Shown here: in pieces, positions 1 to 6,769 of the stretch
Numbering within the stretch: position 1 is the first letter of the stretch
Layout: every line of letters begins with the position of its first letter
Source: Hyphomonas sp.
GTDB taxonomy: Bacteria; Pseudomonadota; Alphaproteobacteria; Caulobacterales; Hyphomonadaceae
Assembly (NCBI GenBank): GCA_029287305.1
Contig: JARFRJ010000481.1
Span: 1-8,025 of the forward strand
Direction of reading: 5' to 3'
Length of the DNA: 8,025 bases
Position numbers and translations under genes: made by a program
Notes under the pieces: generated by a model
The model's database searches: none
Seen by the model: only the letters and a program-made list of their open reading frames with translations
What the model was told of the DNA's origin: nothing

Positions 1-1335
1 GGCTTTTCCGCATGTACCGACCCCATCATCCATTCTGAAATCATTGCCGATCATGGAGATACGTTCCAGCGCTGTCGGGCCGTGACCGATCAGTGTCGCA
101 TTCTTGACCGGGGCCCCGATCTTCCCGTTTTCGACCTTATAAGCCTCTGTGCACTGAAAGACGAAATTGCCAGAGGTTATATCGACCTGACCGCCGCCAA
201 AATCAACCGCCCAAATACCGTTCTTGATGGATTTGACGATCTCTTCGGGGTCCTCTGATCCAGCCGTCATAAACGTATTGGTCATACGCGGCATGGGTAG
301 GGCATCATAGGCTTGGCGGCGTCCATTACCGGTGGGGGCGACCCCCATCAGCCGGGCATTTTGCCGATCCTGCATATAGCCTTTCAATACCCCGTCTTCG
401 ATTAGCACAGTGCGCTGGCTCTTAGTGCCTTCATCGTCAATAGAGAGCGATCCACGGCGGTGCTCAATCGTTCCATCATCAATAATTGTAACGCCTTTGG
501 CGGCCACTTGTTCCCCGACACGGCCAGAATAGACACTGGTGCCTTTGCGGTTGAAATCGCCTTCCAGACCATGCCCAACCGCTTCATGCAGAAGGATGGC
601 AGGCCAGCCAGGGCCGAGTACAACTTCCATTTCACCGGCGGGCGCGGCCACGCTTTCCAGATTGACCTCCGCCTTGCCGAGCGCGCGCAGGGCAAGCTCC
701 TGCCAGCGCCGGGTCTCTACCCATTCTTCATAGGCCGCGCGTCCGCCTGCACCGGAGGCGGCGGTTTCCCGGCGTCCATTCTGTTCCAGTGTGACGGAGA
801 TATTCAGCCGCACAAGCGGGCGAATATCATGATATTCCGCACCGCCAGGGCGTAGAATATCGACTTGCTTGTGCGTGCCAGCAAGACTGACAGAGACTTG
901 CACAACGCGCGGGTCTTTGGCGCGCAGCCAAGCGTCAATCTCAGCCAGAAGGTTGGTTTTGACAGTAAAATCAGGGGCCTCTGTCGGGTCAATGGGCAGA
1001 TAGAGGCGGCGATTGGTCGGCACGGGTGAGGCAGAGAGCGAAGAGTTATATCCCGCTTTTGCGGCTGAAGCGGTCTTCGCGGCGCGTCGGATCGCGTCAA
1101 TGGACAGTTCTGAAGCATGGGCATAGCCTGACGCTTCACCCGCGACAACGCGCAGGCCAAATCCATTTCCGGTATCGAAACTGGCGGACTTCAAACGGCC
1201 ATCATCAAAAAGGAAGCTTTCAGAGCGCGTATGCTCAACATACAGCTCTCCATCATCACCGCCATGGACGGCTTGATCAAGTTCAGCCAAAGCTGCGGCG
1301 CGGTCAAAGGGCAGGGGGGTATATGTATCAGTCAT
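1..1335 (-). CDS. tldD: Metalloprotease TldD (3' end cut by window edge)
   Basis: An open frame of 445 codons begins at ATG 1335-1333 and leaves the window at base 1. The protein starts MTDTYTPLPFDRAAALAELD. It carries the TldD/PmbA zinc motif HEAVGH (H250, E251, H255), followed by GLEGDF. Near the edge it has MDDGVGTCGKA, in which C442 matches the third, cysteine zinc ligand known in TldD. E. coli TldD has about 481 residues, so roughly 30-40 C-terminal residues are missing here. In the known family TldD pairs with TldE/PmbA as a cytoplasmic protease that degrades unfolded peptides, CcdA and the microcin B17 leader. No tldE is visible, and none is expected next to it since the genes are often unlinked. 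No strong Shine-Dalgarno precedes the ATG; the start was chosen because the family's N-terminus fits. The family call is secure; the physiological substrate is unknown. Confidence 0.96.
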   Translation of the reverse strand, partial: MTDTYTPLPFDRAAALAELDQAVHGGDDGELYVEHTRSESFLFDDGRLKSASFDTGNGFGLRVVAGEASGYAHASELSIDAIRRAAKTASAAKAGYNSSLSASPVPTNRRLYLPIDPTEAPDFTVKTNLLAEIDAWLRAKDPRVVQVSVSLAGTHKQVDILRPGGAEYHDIRPLVRLNISVTLEQNGRRETAASGAGGRAAYEEWVETRRWQELALRALGKAEVNLESVAAPAGEMEVVLGPGWPAILLHEAVGHGLEGDFNRKGTSVYSGRVGEQVAAKGVTIIDDGTIEHRRGSLSIDDEGTKSQRTVLIEDGVLKGYMQDRQNARLMGVAPTGNGRRQAYDALPMPRMTNTFMTAGSEDPEEIVKSIKNGIWAVDFGGGQVDITSGNFVFQCTEAYKVENGKIGAPVKNATLIGHGPTALERISMIGNDFRMDDGVGTCGKA

Positions 1336-1371
1336 AGACTTTAAATGGAGAGGAAGTGAGGGTCTGGCAAG

Positions 1372-1401
1372 GCTAAAATAGCAAAGCCGGGCTATTTTAG
1401 C
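1372..1401. promoter_or_regulatory. Paired 11-bp dyads upstream of tldD (hairpin or tandem operator)
   Basis: GCTAAAATAGC (1372-1382) and its exact complement GCTATTTTAGC (1391-1401) are separated by 8 bases and form a perfect 11-bp stem. Each arm is also a dyad in itself (GCTA-N3-TAGC), and the two centres lie 19 bp apart, close to two helical turns. It lies 36 bp upstream of the tldD start. There is no T-run on either side, so a standard intrinsic terminator is unlikely. A protein-binding site or 5'-leader hairpin is inferred. Confidence 0.5.
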
Positions 1402-1459
1402 TCGGAACCGCTCTAACTGGCAAAATCGATCCTATGATGTACATGAAGCAGATAGGGCA

Positions 1460-1491
1460 GGCTAGAGGCTCACACTTATAGTGGTCTAGCC
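1460..1491 (-). terminator. Hairpin at the end of the small TPR gene (weak terminator candidate)
   Basis: The arms GGCTAGA (1460-1466) and TCTAGCC (1485-1491) are exact complements and include the TPR gene's stop codon (1488-1486). Inside the loop, CACT (1473-1476) can pair with AGTG (1480-1483). No T-tract follows on the minus strand, so this may slow or process transcripts rather than terminate them. TldD could therefore still receive read-through from the TPR gene. Confidence 0.35.
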
Positions 1492-2037
1492 TTCAGAAAC
1501 GATGTAGCGGTCTAATTGTTCGAGCGCCAAAGGCCAATCCGGCTTTAGTTTCAGAGCCTCCTGAAAAGCAAAATAAGCCTCATTCAATTGCTCTGTCATA
1601 TCATAGGCAAGGCCGAGATTATAATAGGCAATATGGGCGTCCTTTGTTTTAAGTCCCAGGCTTTTTTTCAGCGCTGCAATGGCGTCATAGGGCCGTCTGT
1701 CCCGGATGAGGGCCGCGCCTTCATTGAGGTAAATGATACCATTTTTGGGGGACAGTTTGCGCGCGGCGGCATAATCGGCATATGCGCCGTCAAATTTACT
1801 CACGCGCATGCGAATAATCCCACGATTAACGTAGCTGGCCGTCAGATCACGCTCGGTCAGTGTGCCGGATTTGATGGCATCACTGCAGATACGCTCGGCA
1901 TTGCCGCGAATGTCCGGATACGTCTTGGCGGCCTTGAAGCAGTCTTTGCCAAGCCCCGACCCGATCACCATGATTTGGGCATGCGCCAGAAAGGGCAGAC
2001 AGATAAGGCTGAAACAGGCCAGTACAATTCGTTTCAT
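1486..2037 (-). CDS. Small secreted TPR-repeat protein
   Basis: This 183-residue protein starts MKRIVLACFSLICLPFLAHA with a clear Sec signal peptide, and cleavage is likely after residue 20 (AHA|Q). About three tetratricopeptide repeats follow, at roughly residues 65-98, 99-132 and 134-167; the last contains the typical YYNLGLAYDM and ALKLKPDW signatures. Before the repeats, C33 and C51 lie in a segment (DCFKAAK...ICSDAI) of a kind often seen in alphaproteobacterial periplasmic TPR proteins. A periplasmic protein-protein interaction role is likely, but the partner is unknown. Its ATG overlaps the stop of the upstream symporter stub (ATGA, 2037-2034). It has a weak GCGAG ribosome-binding site and its own promoter candidate directly upstream. 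tldD follows 150 bp downstream on the same strand. Confidence 0.88.
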   Translation of the reverse strand: MKRIVLACFSLICLPFLAHAQIMVIGSGLGKDCFKAAKTYPDIRGNAERICSDAIKSGTLTERDLTASYVNRGIIRMRVSKFDGAYADYAAARKLSPKNGIIYLNEGAALIRDRRPYDAIAALKKSLGLKTKDAHIAYYNLGLAYDMTEQLNEAYFAFQEALKLKPDWPLALEQLDRYIVSEG

Positions 2038-2246
2038 AATAGGCTCGCTTTCGATCCTTGATAATGCCCTAATCCAGCGGAAAAGTCAAAATTGACGCTA
2101 TAGAGCGTGTCCGAGCTAAGGTCAGGATAATTTGCGCGCCCGGCAACATAATAATCATCAAGATTTTTAACGCTGCGGCCAGCATAGTTTCCGATCGCAA
2201 TAAAGATGACGACGCTGACAATCAATGTGAGCGTGAAAATATCCAA
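2034..2246 (-). pseudogene. 5' remnant of a sodium:solute symporter (SSS family) gene
   Basis: The 70-codon frame starts with TTG at 2246-2244, 8 bases after a GAAGAGG ribosome-binding site. Residues 1-37 read as the N-terminus of a sodium:solute symporter: a hydrophobic helix (about residues 4-19) followed by NYAGRSVKNLDDYYVAGR, the conserved cytoplasmic stretch before the second helix. In full-length members (about 450-600 residues) this is followed by a second arginine and many more helices. Here homology stops at about base 2136 and 33 unrelated residues follow up to a stop overlapping the TPR start. I did not find the continuation in another frame downstream. A deletion that joined the symporter start to the TPR promoter region is the simplest reading. 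A functional one-helix peptide is possible but less likely. Confidence 0.65.
2061..2089 (-). promoter_or_regulatory. Sigma70-like promoter of the small TPR gene
   Basis: On the minus strand the -35 TTGACT (2089-2084) and -10 CATTAT (2066-2061) are separated by exactly 17 bases. This would place the transcript start about 15-20 bases before the TPR ATG at 2037. The promoter lies inside the non-homologous tail of the symporter stub, which suggests that tail is really the TPR gene's control region. Confidence 0.5.
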
Positions 2247-2365
2247 CGATTTTGCCTCTTCATCAGTTAACTTTTTATTGCATCTGGACGGTTGACGACG
2301 AAAATGGATCAGAACGACAGAGGCAAGCTCAATATCTGGGGCGGACCTGTGCGATGTGATCTGGA
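2247..2365. other. Intergenic spacer between membrane-protein gene and symporter stub
   Basis: This 119-bp stretch holds the stub's ribosome-binding site (CCTCTTC on the plus strand) and most of a palindrome at its left-gene boundary. I see no convincing promoter. A short plus-strand frame here has no ribosome-binding site and runs antisense into the neighbouring gene. Confidence 0.4.
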
Positions 2366-2374
2366 TCAGATCAC
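2356..2374. promoter_or_regulatory. Palindrome GTGATCTG-N3-CAGATCAC at the 3' end of the membrane gene
   Basis: Two perfectly complementary 8-base arms (2356-2363, 2367-2374) flank GAT and span the stop codon of the membrane-protein gene (2368-2366). No T-run follows on either strand. It may be a 3'-end hairpin or a binding site; its outer GTGATC/GATCAC halves resemble the GTGATCAC palindromes at 3548 and 7524. Confidence 0.35.
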
Positions 2375-3280
2375 TTCTGCAGACCCCTGCGTGCCCTTAT
2401 CGGCTGCTTCCAGCTCATCACGCCAGACAGACAGATTATTATCAAGGACGAGAAAGCTCATAATCCATAAAAACTCATCCCAGATATACATATAATGACC
2501 TTTGGCCCCCCAATAAATGCAAGCTAAAACAAGAAGGCCATACATCAGCATTTTCAGGCGCTTGTCCCAGGTTAAAATTGCCCCCTTATAGATATCACGC
2601 TCTTGCAGACGCACGCTCAGCTCCGTCAGGGCTAATATGACCAGCCAAACGCAAGCCTCGATTAAATCTATGATGCGCAGTTGAGCATCTTCAAGACGTC
2701 CGGTGGCATCTGTCACCAGCGGATCGCTCGGATAGCTGTATAAAGGGGCATTATAGGCAATGGTGGTGCACGTTTCTGCAGTAATCTCCACATAAGATAC
2801 ATTGCGATAGAAAGACAGATTGTCCCCAGCCAGAACGCATAAATCATTGACCCCTTCCATGATTTTCAACCCATCGATTTCCGCGACATAATAGGCATAG
2901 GCATAAATCGTATTGAGGATGAAACCGACAAAAACCAGCTTCACAAGTAACATCAGAATTTCGGCAAAACGATTATCGAAATCATCATCCAACCAATAGG
3001 TTTCCAGCTCATAAACGAAAATCAGCATGATCCAGGAGATTTGATCCAGCGAGGGGGCAAGCGCGTTCAACCATTTGCGAAGGCCTGTCTCACCATCCAG
3101 AGTATGACGGACCGTGTTCAAATCATCATTCAGATAATAGAAAAAATTGATAATAAGGAGAGGATAGACGATCCATTTCAAGGTCAGGATCACATTTTGA
3201 TAGGATATTAGGTCAGTCTGGCCCGTCAAAACCTGTTTGATATAAGAGAAGGAAGCCTTCTGAGGGTCAGATCGTGTCAT
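2366..3280 (-). CDS. Uncharacterised six-helix integral membrane protein
   Basis: This 304-residue protein has about six predicted membrane helices at residues ~30-50, 78-96, 106-131, 203-220, 243-259 and 264-280. Between helices 3 and 4 is a ~70-residue hydrophilic loop (132-200) containing C148 and C171, which could form a disulfide if the loop is periplasmic. The segment around helices 5-6 contains CIYWGAKGHYMYIWDEFLW, unusually rich in aromatic residues. The start is ATG 3280-3278, 5 bases after an AAGGGG ribosome-binding site. It appears to be transcribed alone from the long divergent region. I do not recognise the family. The aromatic, acid-flanked helices do not match a transporter or enzyme signature that I can name, so no function is assigned. 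Confidence 0.85.
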   Translation of the reverse strand: MTRSDPQKASFSYIKQVLTGQTDLISYQNVILTLKWIVYPLLIINFFYYLNDDLNTVRHTLDGETGLRKWLNALAPSLDQISWIMLIFVYELETYWLDDDFDNRFAEILMLLVKLVFVGFILNTIYAYAYYVAEIDGLKIMEGVNDLCVLAGDNLSFYRNVSYVEITAETCTTIAYNAPLYSYPSDPLVTDATGRLEDAQLRIIDLIEACVWLVILALTELSVRLQERDIYKGAILTWDKRLKMLMYGLLVLACIYWGAKGHYMYIWDEFLWIMSFLVLDNNLSVWRDELEAADKGTQGSAEVI

Positions 3281-3347
3281 GTCATCCCCTTGATGAGTCT
3301 GGGTGTTGAGGGCGGGGCATAAAGGGGGCTCCTAAAAAGCCAGCTTT

Positions 3348-3377
3348 ATGTTAAACTGCAAACGGCCAGGGTGACAA
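3348..3377 (-). promoter_or_regulatory. Candidate promoter of the membrane-protein gene
   Basis: On the minus strand TTGTCA (3377-3372) and TAACAT (3353-3348) are spaced by 18 bases. They match the sigma70 -35 consensus at 5/6 and the -10 at 4/6. The predicted leader is about 60 bases, up to the ATG at 3280. Confidence 0.4.
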
Positions 3378-3546
3378 GTCTGAATATTATATTCGGTTAC
3401 AAATTGTGATCAAAATTTAGCCTATTTGACTTTGGCGATAGATCAAAAAACAAATTAGAACCTCTATTATTGCTATATTAATTGAGAGTCAATTTTCAAA
3501 AGCTCTGAAAAACTTTGCGTATTAAGTTGAAAATATACGTTTAATT

Positions 3547-3556
3547 TGTGATCACA
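3547..3556. promoter_or_regulatory. TGTGATCACA palindrome upstream of the sulfotransferase (operator candidate)
   Basis: A perfect 10-bp palindrome lies 155 bp before the sulfotransferase start. Its core GTGATCAC recurs exactly upstream of the TonB-dependent receptor (7524-7531). A partial copy, TTGTGATCA, lies at 3404-3412. A shared regulator is inferred, not shown. Confidence 0.4.
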
Positions 3557-3711
3557 TTATTTTATATCGAGGATTTTTTTGAGTGAGGTTTGGCATTCTT
3601 CGGCCATGGTTTTCATACTAATTATGTGTCCTGCGGTGTGCAAATGTGTCATTCAGAGCCCCTTGAATGTCGCAATAGGCTTGATAGAGTGTATGCTATG
3701 GAGATGCGATA

Positions 3712-5742
3712 ATGGTCCTTGATCTGAAGCCTAATTCAAAGCCTGCTTTTCAAAATGCATTGGCCATGTTTCAAACCAGTAACTTTACGGGCGCTGAAGC
3801 CTATATTGTCTCAGCTTTAAAGCGCTATCCCAATGAACCGAATTTACTTCGATTGCTGGGCGCAAGTCTGTTAAAGCAAAATCGAGCCGAAGAAGCGGAA
3901 GCTAAATTTACACATGTGACAAGGCTGGTGCCAAATTTTGCGCCCGCTTATGAAAATTTGGCAGAAGCTTATCTTGCACAAGGTAAGATCGAGCCTGCCA
4001 TTAACGCTTTAAAGATGGCCACGCGGCACGATCCGCAATCGACAAGTCTGAATATGAAGCTGGCTGAATTGCTTTCGATTACCGGGCGCGCAATGGAGTC
4101 TGATCAGGTTTTCCAGTCCACGCTGGAGAACCACCCCGACCGGGCGGCTCTAGCTGAAGCGATGAAGAAAGCTCAAACGGGAGACTTTAAAGGTGCCGAG
4201 CAAATCTATCGAGGCCTCCTAAAAACCAATCCAGAGAATGTTGATGCTTTGCGGCTTATGGGTGTTTTATGCGTTCGGCGTGATAATTATAATGATGCGG
4301 AAGCCCTCTTTCGCCGGGCTGTTGAACTGGCCCCGGACTATTGGACCGCCTGGATCAATTATGGCACCGCACTGAATGAGCAGCAAAAATTCAATGAGGC
4401 TGACACGGCCTTAAAACAGGCTTTAAAGCTCAAACCCAGCAATGTGCATACTCTGGAACGCCTGGGTACCAATAGTATGAATGATGGGCGTCTTGAGGAC
4501 GCGATTGACTGGCTGGAAAAGGCTCTAGAGATAGATGCAAAGCATTTTCCGTCACTTTTATGCCTCGGCCATGCCCTGAAAACCATAGGCCGGCAAGATG
4601 AGGCGATTGCGGCTTATCGCAGATGTGCTGGGGCCAAGCCGGACTTCGGTGAAGTATATTGGAGCCTTGCCAATCTGAAGACGTTTCGTTTTGAAGAGGG
4701 TGAAGTTGAGGCGATGAAACAGCACCTCGATGAGGTGACGCAGAAACCCGCCAGCAAAGATTCTGAAATTTCCTTCTGCTTTGCGCTTGGCAAAGCCTGC
4801 GAGGATCGCAAGGACTATAAACAGGCTTATGCCTATTATGAGCGCGGAAATTCGGAAAAACGTCTAAACGTAAATTATGATCCCATTGAGCTGGAGATTC
4901 AGGTGGATCGTCTGATAGACGTCTTCACACAGGAGTATTTCGCCGCTCGGCAAGGGCAGGGTTGCGCTGAGGCATCCCCAATCTTTATTGTCGGCCTGCC
5001 GCGATCCGGGTCAACCTTGTTGGAGCAAATTCTCGCCAGTCATTCTGAGGTTGAAGGCACCGCCGAGCTGCATTATCTTTTGCGTCTGGCCACACAGACT
5101 GGCCTGAACCGTGCCGATGGGATCAAATATCCACACTATATGCTGGAACTGGCCCCGCACCATCTGTCAGGGCTCGGTCAGGAATATCTTGAGTTGACCT
5201 TGCCCCATCGCACAGGCAAGCCCTATTTTACCGATAAGCTTCCGAATAATTTCACTGGTATCGGTTTTTTGCAGGCCATTTTGCCGAACGCAAAGATTAT
5301 TGATGCGCGTCGCCATCCGCTGGATAGTTGTCTGGGGACATTCAAGCAATTATTTGCCAGAGGCCAACCTTTTTCCTATGATTTCTATGATTTAGCCCAT
5401 TATTATGGGCAATATGACCGGCTGATGAAGCATTGGGATAAGGTTTTGCCGGGGAAGATTTTACGCGTGAATTATGAACAGGTCGTTGGCGATCTGGAAA
5501 CCCAAGCCAAGCGCCTTATCGCCCATTGCGGCCTTGCCTGGGAAGATCAGATATTGCGATTTCACGAAACTAAACGGGCGGTCAAAACCGCAAGCTCTGA
5601 ACAGGTGCGTCAGCCGATTTATAAAGGGTCTGTGCATTTATGGCGCCATTATGAGGAAGATTTGAGCGAGCTGATTGATTTCCTAGAGCCGGTTTTGATG
5701 GGTTTGCCGGAGGCAGATCGCCCCTGCAGTTTGCAGGGCTAG
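3712..5742 (+). CDS. TPR-repeat sulfotransferase
   Basis: A 676-residue, two-domain protein. Residues ~10-385 hold about nine or ten tetratricopeptide repeats. Residues ~423-665 are a PAPS-dependent sulfotransferase. The 5'-phosphosulfate loop is PIFIVGLPRSGSTLLEQIL (423-441). Then come EGTAEL (E448-L453, with E452 a possible catalytic acid), DKLPNNF (508-514), and the 3'-phosphate segment DARRHPLDSCLGTFKQLFA (531-549), where R534 fits the conserved arginine. Gly542 sits where a serine is usual. The family is cytosolic and transfers sulfate from PAPS to hydroxyl or amine acceptors; the TPRs probably bind the acceptor or a partner protein. ATG 3712 follows GGAG by 8 bases, and an in-frame stop at 3685 excludes a longer form. 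No signal peptide is seen. It faces the hydroxylase-propeller operon tail to tail. The acceptor is unknown; a tyrosine or other residue on a secreted peptide is one possibility. Confidence 0.93.
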   Translation: MVLDLKPNSKPAFQNALAMFQTSNFTGAEAYIVSALKRYPNEPNLLRLLGASLLKQNRAEEAEAKFTHVTRLVPNFAPAYENLAEAYLAQGKIEPAINALKMATRHDPQSTSLNMKLAELLSITGRAMESDQVFQSTLENHPDRAALAEAMKKAQTGDFKGAEQIYRGLLKTNPENVDALRLMGVLCVRRDNYNDAEALFRRAVELAPDYWTAWINYGTALNEQQKFNEADTALKQALKLKPSNVHTLERLGTNSMNDGRLEDAIDWLEKALEIDAKHFPSLLCLGHALKTIGRQDEAIAAYRRCAGAKPDFGEVYWSLANLKTFRFEEGEVEAMKQHLDEVTQKPASKDSEISFCFALGKACEDRKDYKQAYAYYERGNSEKRLNVNYDPIELEIQVDRLIDVFTQEYFAARQGQGCAEASPIFIVGLPRSGSTLLEQILASHSEVEGTAELHYLLRLATQTGLNRADGIKYPHYMLELAPHHLSGLGQEYLELTLPHRTGKPYFTDKLPNNFTGIGFLQAILPNAKIIDARRHPLDSCLGTFKQLFARGQPFSYDFYDLAHYYGQYDRLMKHWDKVLPGKILRVNYEQVVGDLETQAKRLIAHCGLAWEDQILRFHETKRAVKTASSEQVRQPIYKGSVHLWRHYEEDLSELIDFLEPVLMGLPEADRPCSLQG

Positions 5743-5753
5743 GCCAGATTTTT
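5722..5753 (+). terminator. Possible terminator after the sulfotransferase
   Basis: CCCTGCA (5722-5728) and TGCAGGG (5732-5738) form a 7-bp GC-rich stem with a 3-base loop, directly before the stop codon TAG (5740-5742). A run of five T (5749-5753) follows about ten bases later. The stem-to-T distance is longer than in a classical intrinsic terminator, so this is tentative. Confidence 0.35.
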
Positions 5754-5801
5754 AGGCCCTAAAGGGAACTGGTTTGAATAGGCTCAAATGTTTAAAAAAA
5801 C

Positions 5802-6731
5802 CTATTTTGATGGCCAGGCAAAGGGCCATATTTCAAGCCCGTGAATAGCATTACGCACATCCATTGAAAGATTGATGACTTTCGTGGCTTTCTGGGTGTC
5901 GAGATCGTAAATTGTCAGCGTGGAGGGCGATGATCCGATGGCGATTTCCTGCTCAGAAAGGACGCATAAGCCGCGCGCAAAGCCTGGCCGGGCTAGGCGC
6001 GTATCGTCCAGCTTTGTATGGGTCAGCTTATGCGGGGCAAAGCGCGGAATGCGCAAAATGGCGCGGCTGTCCGGGCTCTCATAACGGACGACATTTTTTT
6101 GCGTGTCATTGAACACAATACCATCTTTAAAGGGCCGGGCATTATGAACCCCTTCTGGCAATGTCGACAGGACACCGATATTTTTGCCATCAAAGCGGAG
6201 CAGTGCCTTGCTGTGCAGGCCGCTGATAAACATCCCACCCTGATCACAATGCACCATATTCAGATGCAGCTTATTGAGCATAAGCGGGCCCTTATCCCCC
6301 TTGGGATTAAAGCGGTTTGCCTGAAAGCGCAGCCCATCGGTCTGCACATTCAGCGCCCAATTAAAGGTTTTCGTCTCTAGATCAAAACCCAGAATAGAAT
6401 CATATCCCGTCGACGCGATAAAGAGATGCGCGCCAAACTGGCTGACCTCATGACAATGCTTCAGATATTGATTTTTATAGGAGGCGATGAGCTGGAAGTT
6501 TTGATCAAATACGAACAGTTCATCACTGGCGACAATGTAAATTTCCCCCTTGTGGAAGCCAATACCACGTAGGCCGCGATCCCATCCGCGCCCCTGCCAA
6601 TCAATATCCACCCTGTTCCAGTTGACCGGCTGCAGAATCTCATCTGTGTCCAGATTGACCAGATAAATGCCACCATGGCTATCGCCCTGTTGGCTGCCGC
6701 GCACGACAGAAGTTGCAATCAGAGAGGTCAT
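5802..6731 (-). CDS. Histidine-rich beta-propeller-like protein (DUF4915/TIGR03032-like)
   Basis: A 309-residue protein made of repeated beta-strand units typical of a propeller: GIYLVNLDTDEI (21-32), GEIYIVASDELFVFD (62-76), AHLFIASTGYDSILGFDLET (101-120), GGMFISGLHSKALLRFDG (165-182), DGIVFNDTQKNVVRYES (203-219) and QEIAIGSSPSTLTIYDLDT (261-279). Histidines recur at the start of the units: H92/H94, H156/H161, H196, H298. The layout (HNARP...FNDT, FARGLCVLSE, AIHGLEIW) resembles the uncharacterised DUF4915/TIGR03032 group as I remember it; a search would be needed to confirm. No signal peptide is apparent, so it is probably cytoplasmic. The ATG at 6731 follows AAAGGA by 5 bases. It lies 38 bp after the hydroxylase gene, very likely in one transcript. 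Function unknown; a ligand- or metal-binding role is inferred from fold and histidines only. Confidence 0.82.
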   Translation of the reverse strand: MTSLIATSVVRGSQQGDSHGGIYLVNLDTDEILQPVNWNRVDIDWQGRGWDRGLRGIGFHKGEIYIVASDELFVFDQNFQLIASYKNQYLKHCHEVSQFGAHLFIASTGYDSILGFDLETKTFNWALNVQTDGLRFQANRFNPKGDKGPLMLNKLHLNMVHCDQGGMFISGLHSKALLRFDGKNIGVLSTLPEGVHNARPFKDGIVFNDTQKNVVRYESPDSRAILRIPRFAPHKLTHTKLDDTRLARPGFARGLCVLSEQEIAIGSSPSTLTIYDLDTQKATKVINLSMDVRNAIHGLEIWPFAWPSK

Positions 6732-6769
6732 ACCGATCCTTTTGCCAGATTTGGATAAAACGCAGGCCC

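Larger units (their letters stand above)
3281..3711. promoter_or_regulatory. Long AT-rich divergent control region (431 bp)
   Basis: No coding frame is supported here. It separates the leftward membrane-protein gene from the rightward TPR-sulfotransferase. It contains: a leftward promoter candidate (3348-3377); an extended -10-like TGCTATATT (3471-3479) that could serve the sulfotransferase; two copies of TTGTGATCA (3404-3412 and 3546-3554), the second part of the palindrome TGTGATCACA; and two small dyads, TTTTCA-N7-TGAAAA (3493-3511) and CATTCA-N8-TGAATG (3650-3669). The base composition is markedly more AT-rich than the genes on either side. Confidence 0.5.

Noticed and set aside
460..855. 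Plus-strand open frames antisense to tldD (also 539-733, 1026-1337) and minus frames in other phases (402-695, 804-1166)
   Set aside because: They overlap the continuous TldD frame, which carries HEAVGH and the family sequence throughout; the others have no recognisable protein signature or supporting context.
1588..2095. Plus-strand frames opposite the small TPR gene
   Set aside because: The minus-strand frame has a signal peptide and clear TPRs; the antisense translations look like complement artefacts.
2292..2495. Possible 67-residue plus-strand gene
   Set aside because: It starts with TTG without a ribosome-binding site and runs antisense into the end of the membrane-protein gene.
3547..3556. 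CRP-type binding site (TGTGA-N6-TCACA)
   Set aside because: The TGTGA and TCACA halves overlap here instead of being six bases apart; the palindrome at 2356 has an eleven-base gap, so neither fits the CRP spacing.
5743..5801. Bidirectional terminator in the convergent spacer
   Set aside because: AATAGG and CCTATT arms exist, but the loop is about 18 bases and the stem is short, so it is not a convincing intrinsic terminator; only the GC-rich hairpin at 5722-5738 was kept.
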